A DNA stretch of 7,445 bases from Patescibacteria group bacterium (lineage in GTDB: Bacteria; Patescibacteriota; Microgenomatia; Levybacterales; UBA12049). Of the stretch, positions 6,194 to 7,445 are shown one piece after another. Below the pieces are notes generated by a model that saw nothing but the letters and a program-made list of their open reading frames with translations, searched no databases and was not told where the DNA came from. Numbering within the stretch: the stretch's first letter is position 1; each line of letters starts with the position of its first letter. Made by a program: the position numbers and the translations under genes. The DNA lies in the NCBI GenBank assembly GCA_030917445.1, contig JAUPUR010000055.1:1-7445 (forward strand), read 5' to 3'.

Positions 6194-6685
6194 ATGTTTT
6201 ATCCATTTTCAATTGTCTGGAACAGTGCATATAAGAGAATTTACTTTGTCTGGGGTATTGTCATGCTTTTTGGATTTAGTATTCCACTCTTTCTTCACTG
6301 GATTCCCCTAGCACTTATTGGATTATCATCTCAAATTTACCATCAAAAATTTCGTACATGGCAAGCCAAAACTTTACTCCTTCTCTGGGCATTGGTAAGT
6401 CTCGGAGGAATTTTCCTCAATGCACGAGTAGTTATTTTTGGGCTTCCTTCACCATTTCCAATTACACATTTTGCACCATGGTGGCTTGGGTTTATGGCGG
6501 TTCCACAAATACTGACAGGTGTTGTTTTGAAAAAGTATTACCAAGTTGGTCTTGGACTCCTATGGGCAGTCGCAGCAGTTTTGTTGTGGGAAGCACCTAT
6601 TGGAATTCAACAAACATTTTTTCTGACAGCAGCGTTGACAGGGCTGCCATATCTCTTCATTGCATTCTCTAAAAAAACCCTTTAA
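6194..6685 (+). CDS. Unrecognised multi-pass membrane protein
   Basis: I do not recognise this 163-residue protein. It is very hydrophobic, with about five membrane segments at roughly 15-34, 57-75, 93-111, 116-133 and 139-157. Short basic or aromatic connectors lie between them (YHQKFRTWQAK around 49-59, KKYYQ around 113-117), and a basic tail (SKKTL) follows. It is rich in tryptophan (W9, W20, W36, W56, W65, W96, W97, W124, W132). The only charged residue clearly inside a predicted helix region is E133 in LLWEAPIG. It has no cysteine, signal peptidase motif or catalytic signature. It is flanked on the same strand by DedA and HtpX genes, 38 nt after the first and 37 nt before the second, so membrane maintenance is a reasonable but untested guess. 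The consistent coding length and own promoter support a real gene. Confidence 0.75.
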   Translation: MFYPFSIVWNSAYKRIYFVWGIVMLFGFSIPLFLHWIPLALIGLSSQIYHQKFRTWQAKTLLLLWALVSLGGIFLNARVVIFGLPSPFPITHFAPWWLGFMAVPQILTGVVLKKYYQVGLGLLWAVAAVLLWEAPIGIQQTFFLTAALTGLPYLFIAFSKKTL

Positions 6686-6686
6686 C

Positions 6687-6716
6687 TTAGCAGTATTTGA
6701 CTCACTGTGATAAAAT
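6687..6716 (+). promoter_or_regulatory. Promoter of the htpX-like gene (extended -10), placed for a leaderless transcript
   Basis: An extended -10, TGaTAAAAT, spans 6708-6716. The hexamer TAAAAT matches consensus at five of six positions and ends 6 nt before the ATG at 6723. A weak -35, TTAGCA, lies 18 nt upstream (6687-6692). A closer TTGACT at 6697-6702 is too near to pair with this -10. A small perfect palindrome, TCACTGTGA (6702-6710), abuts the -10 and could be an operator, but may be chance. Confidence 0.5.
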
Positions 6717-6722
6717 AGATAT

Positions 6723-7445
6723 ATGAGTAATATTTTAAAGACACTTTTTCTCCTTGGAATCTTATCTGTTCTTCTTATTACAATAGGAGCATTTATCGGA
6801 GGTCGTGAAGGACTTATTATGGCTTTTTGCTTTTCCCTTATTCTGAATATTGGAGCATATTTTTTTTCAGAGAAAATTGCTTTGTCTGCAAGTGGAGCCA
6901 AACCATTAGTCAGAACTGAACACCCAGATGTATATCAAACAGTGGAAGAATTGTCTCGAAGAATGAATATTCCAATGCCCAAACTTTACATCACACCTGC
7001 AACACAAGCAAATGCTTTTGCAACCGGTAGAAGTCCCTCTCATGCATCAGTTGCGGTCACTGAGGGTATCTTGAAAGTATTGACACCAACCGAACTGAAA
7101 GGTGTACTTGCACATGAATTGGCTCATGTAAAAAATCGCGATATTCTTATATCCTCAATTGCAGCAGTATTAGCAAGCTCAATTTCTTTTGTTTCAAATA
7201 TGGCAATTTTTGGTGGATTAAATAGTGATGAAGACAATAGAGGTGCGGGAATCGCAGGACTCGTATTGGCACTCCTCGTACCAATTGCAGCAACAATGGT
7301 GCAGTTTGCTGTTTCACGTTCTCGTGAATTTGCTGCAGATGAAACAGGTGCTAAAACGATAGGAAGTGGGACTGAGTTGGCTAAGGCACTTGTTGCAATT
7401 CATGATTCAACTCGTCATGCTCCTCTTCGCACAAACCCAGCATTC
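6723..7445 (+). CDS. htpX: HtpX-like M48 family membrane metalloprotease (3' end beyond window)
   Basis: 241 residues are visible; the family usually has about 280-300, so roughly the last 50 are missing beyond the window. Two N-terminal membrane segments lie at about 7-25 and 31-48. The M48 catalytic domain follows, with the zinc-binding motif HELAH at 131-135. The third zinc ligand is E202 in the motif SREFAADETGA. Between them a hydrophobic stretch (about 142-163 and 175-195) gives the second membrane pair typical of HtpX. The protein ends in the window at the family-typical RTNPAF segment. HtpX is an inner-membrane protease with its active site on the cytoplasmic side. It degrades damaged or misassembled membrane proteins, alongside FtsH in E. 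coli. The ATG at 6723 is chosen because it gives the standard N-terminus and sits 6 nt after a good -10. No Shine-Dalgarno sequence is visible. Confidence 0.93.
   Translation, partial: MSNILKTLFLLGILSVLLITIGAFIGGREGLIMAFCFSLILNIGAYFFSEKIALSASGAKPLVRTEHPDVYQTVEELSRRMNIPMPKLYITPATQANAFATGRSPSHASVAVTEGILKVLTPTELKGVLAHELAHVKNRDILISSIAAVLASSISFVSNMAIFGGLNSDEDNRGAGIAGLVLALLVPIAATMVQFAVSRSREFAADETGAKTIGSGTELAKALVAIHDSTRHAPLRTNPAF

Noticed and set aside
6560..6901. Minus-strand ORF of 113 codons
   Set aside because: It lies opposite two better supported plus-strand genes (the 163-residue protein and the M48 protease) and has no recognisable domain.

Overview
This AT-rich window carries compact, closely spaced bacterial genes. 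It most resembles a member of the Candidate Phyla Radiation (Patescibacteria, possibly Microgenomates). That placement is an inference from gene content and style: a MacA/MacB-type exporter, an HtpX protease, many small membrane proteins, almost no Shine-Dalgarno sequences, and promoters that sit directly on start codons. No marker gene here fixes the taxonomy. The code looks standard (code 11): complete genes end in TAA or TAG, and no reading frame needs TGA as a sense codon.

Left half (1-5123), all on the minus strand. Read in the direction of transcription, it starts with a three-gene export operon: a MacA/YknX-like membrane-fusion protein (5123-3885), a MacB/YknY-like ABC ATPase (3880-3185) and a MacB/YknZ-like FtsX-fold permease (3183-1972). 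The genes are 4 and 1 nt apart. A second group follows from its own possible promoter: a membrane-anchored protein with a predicted Ig-like beta domain (1910-1347), then 8 nt later a flippase-like (LPG-synthase transmembrane / UPF0104) polytopic protein (1338-502). The flippase frame is cut by a TAA at 504-502. After that stop the same frame stays open for another 167 codons to the window edge. It finishes the flippase C-terminus and runs into the start of a DUF2079 membrane protein.

Centre (5124-5450). A divergent promoter region separates the exporter operon from two tandem plus-strand tRNA genes, tRNA-Arg(UCG) and tRNA-Lys(CUU), 6 nt apart. Only the first encodes its CCA end.

Right half (5451-7445), plus strand. 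It holds a DedA-family membrane protein with all four key charged residues, an unrecognised 163-residue multi-pass membrane protein, and an HtpX-like M48 metalloprotease cut off by the window end. Each has its own apparent promoter.

Most of the window therefore concerns the cell envelope: export, lipid-linked or surface glycan handling, membrane homeostasis and membrane protein quality control. I see no mobile element, CRISPR array, phage gene or clearly new multi-gene system. The most notable observations are the nonsense codon inside an apparent flippase-DUF2079 fusion, and the repeated placement of a -10 element 6 nt before the start codon at operon heads, which suggests leaderless transcription.
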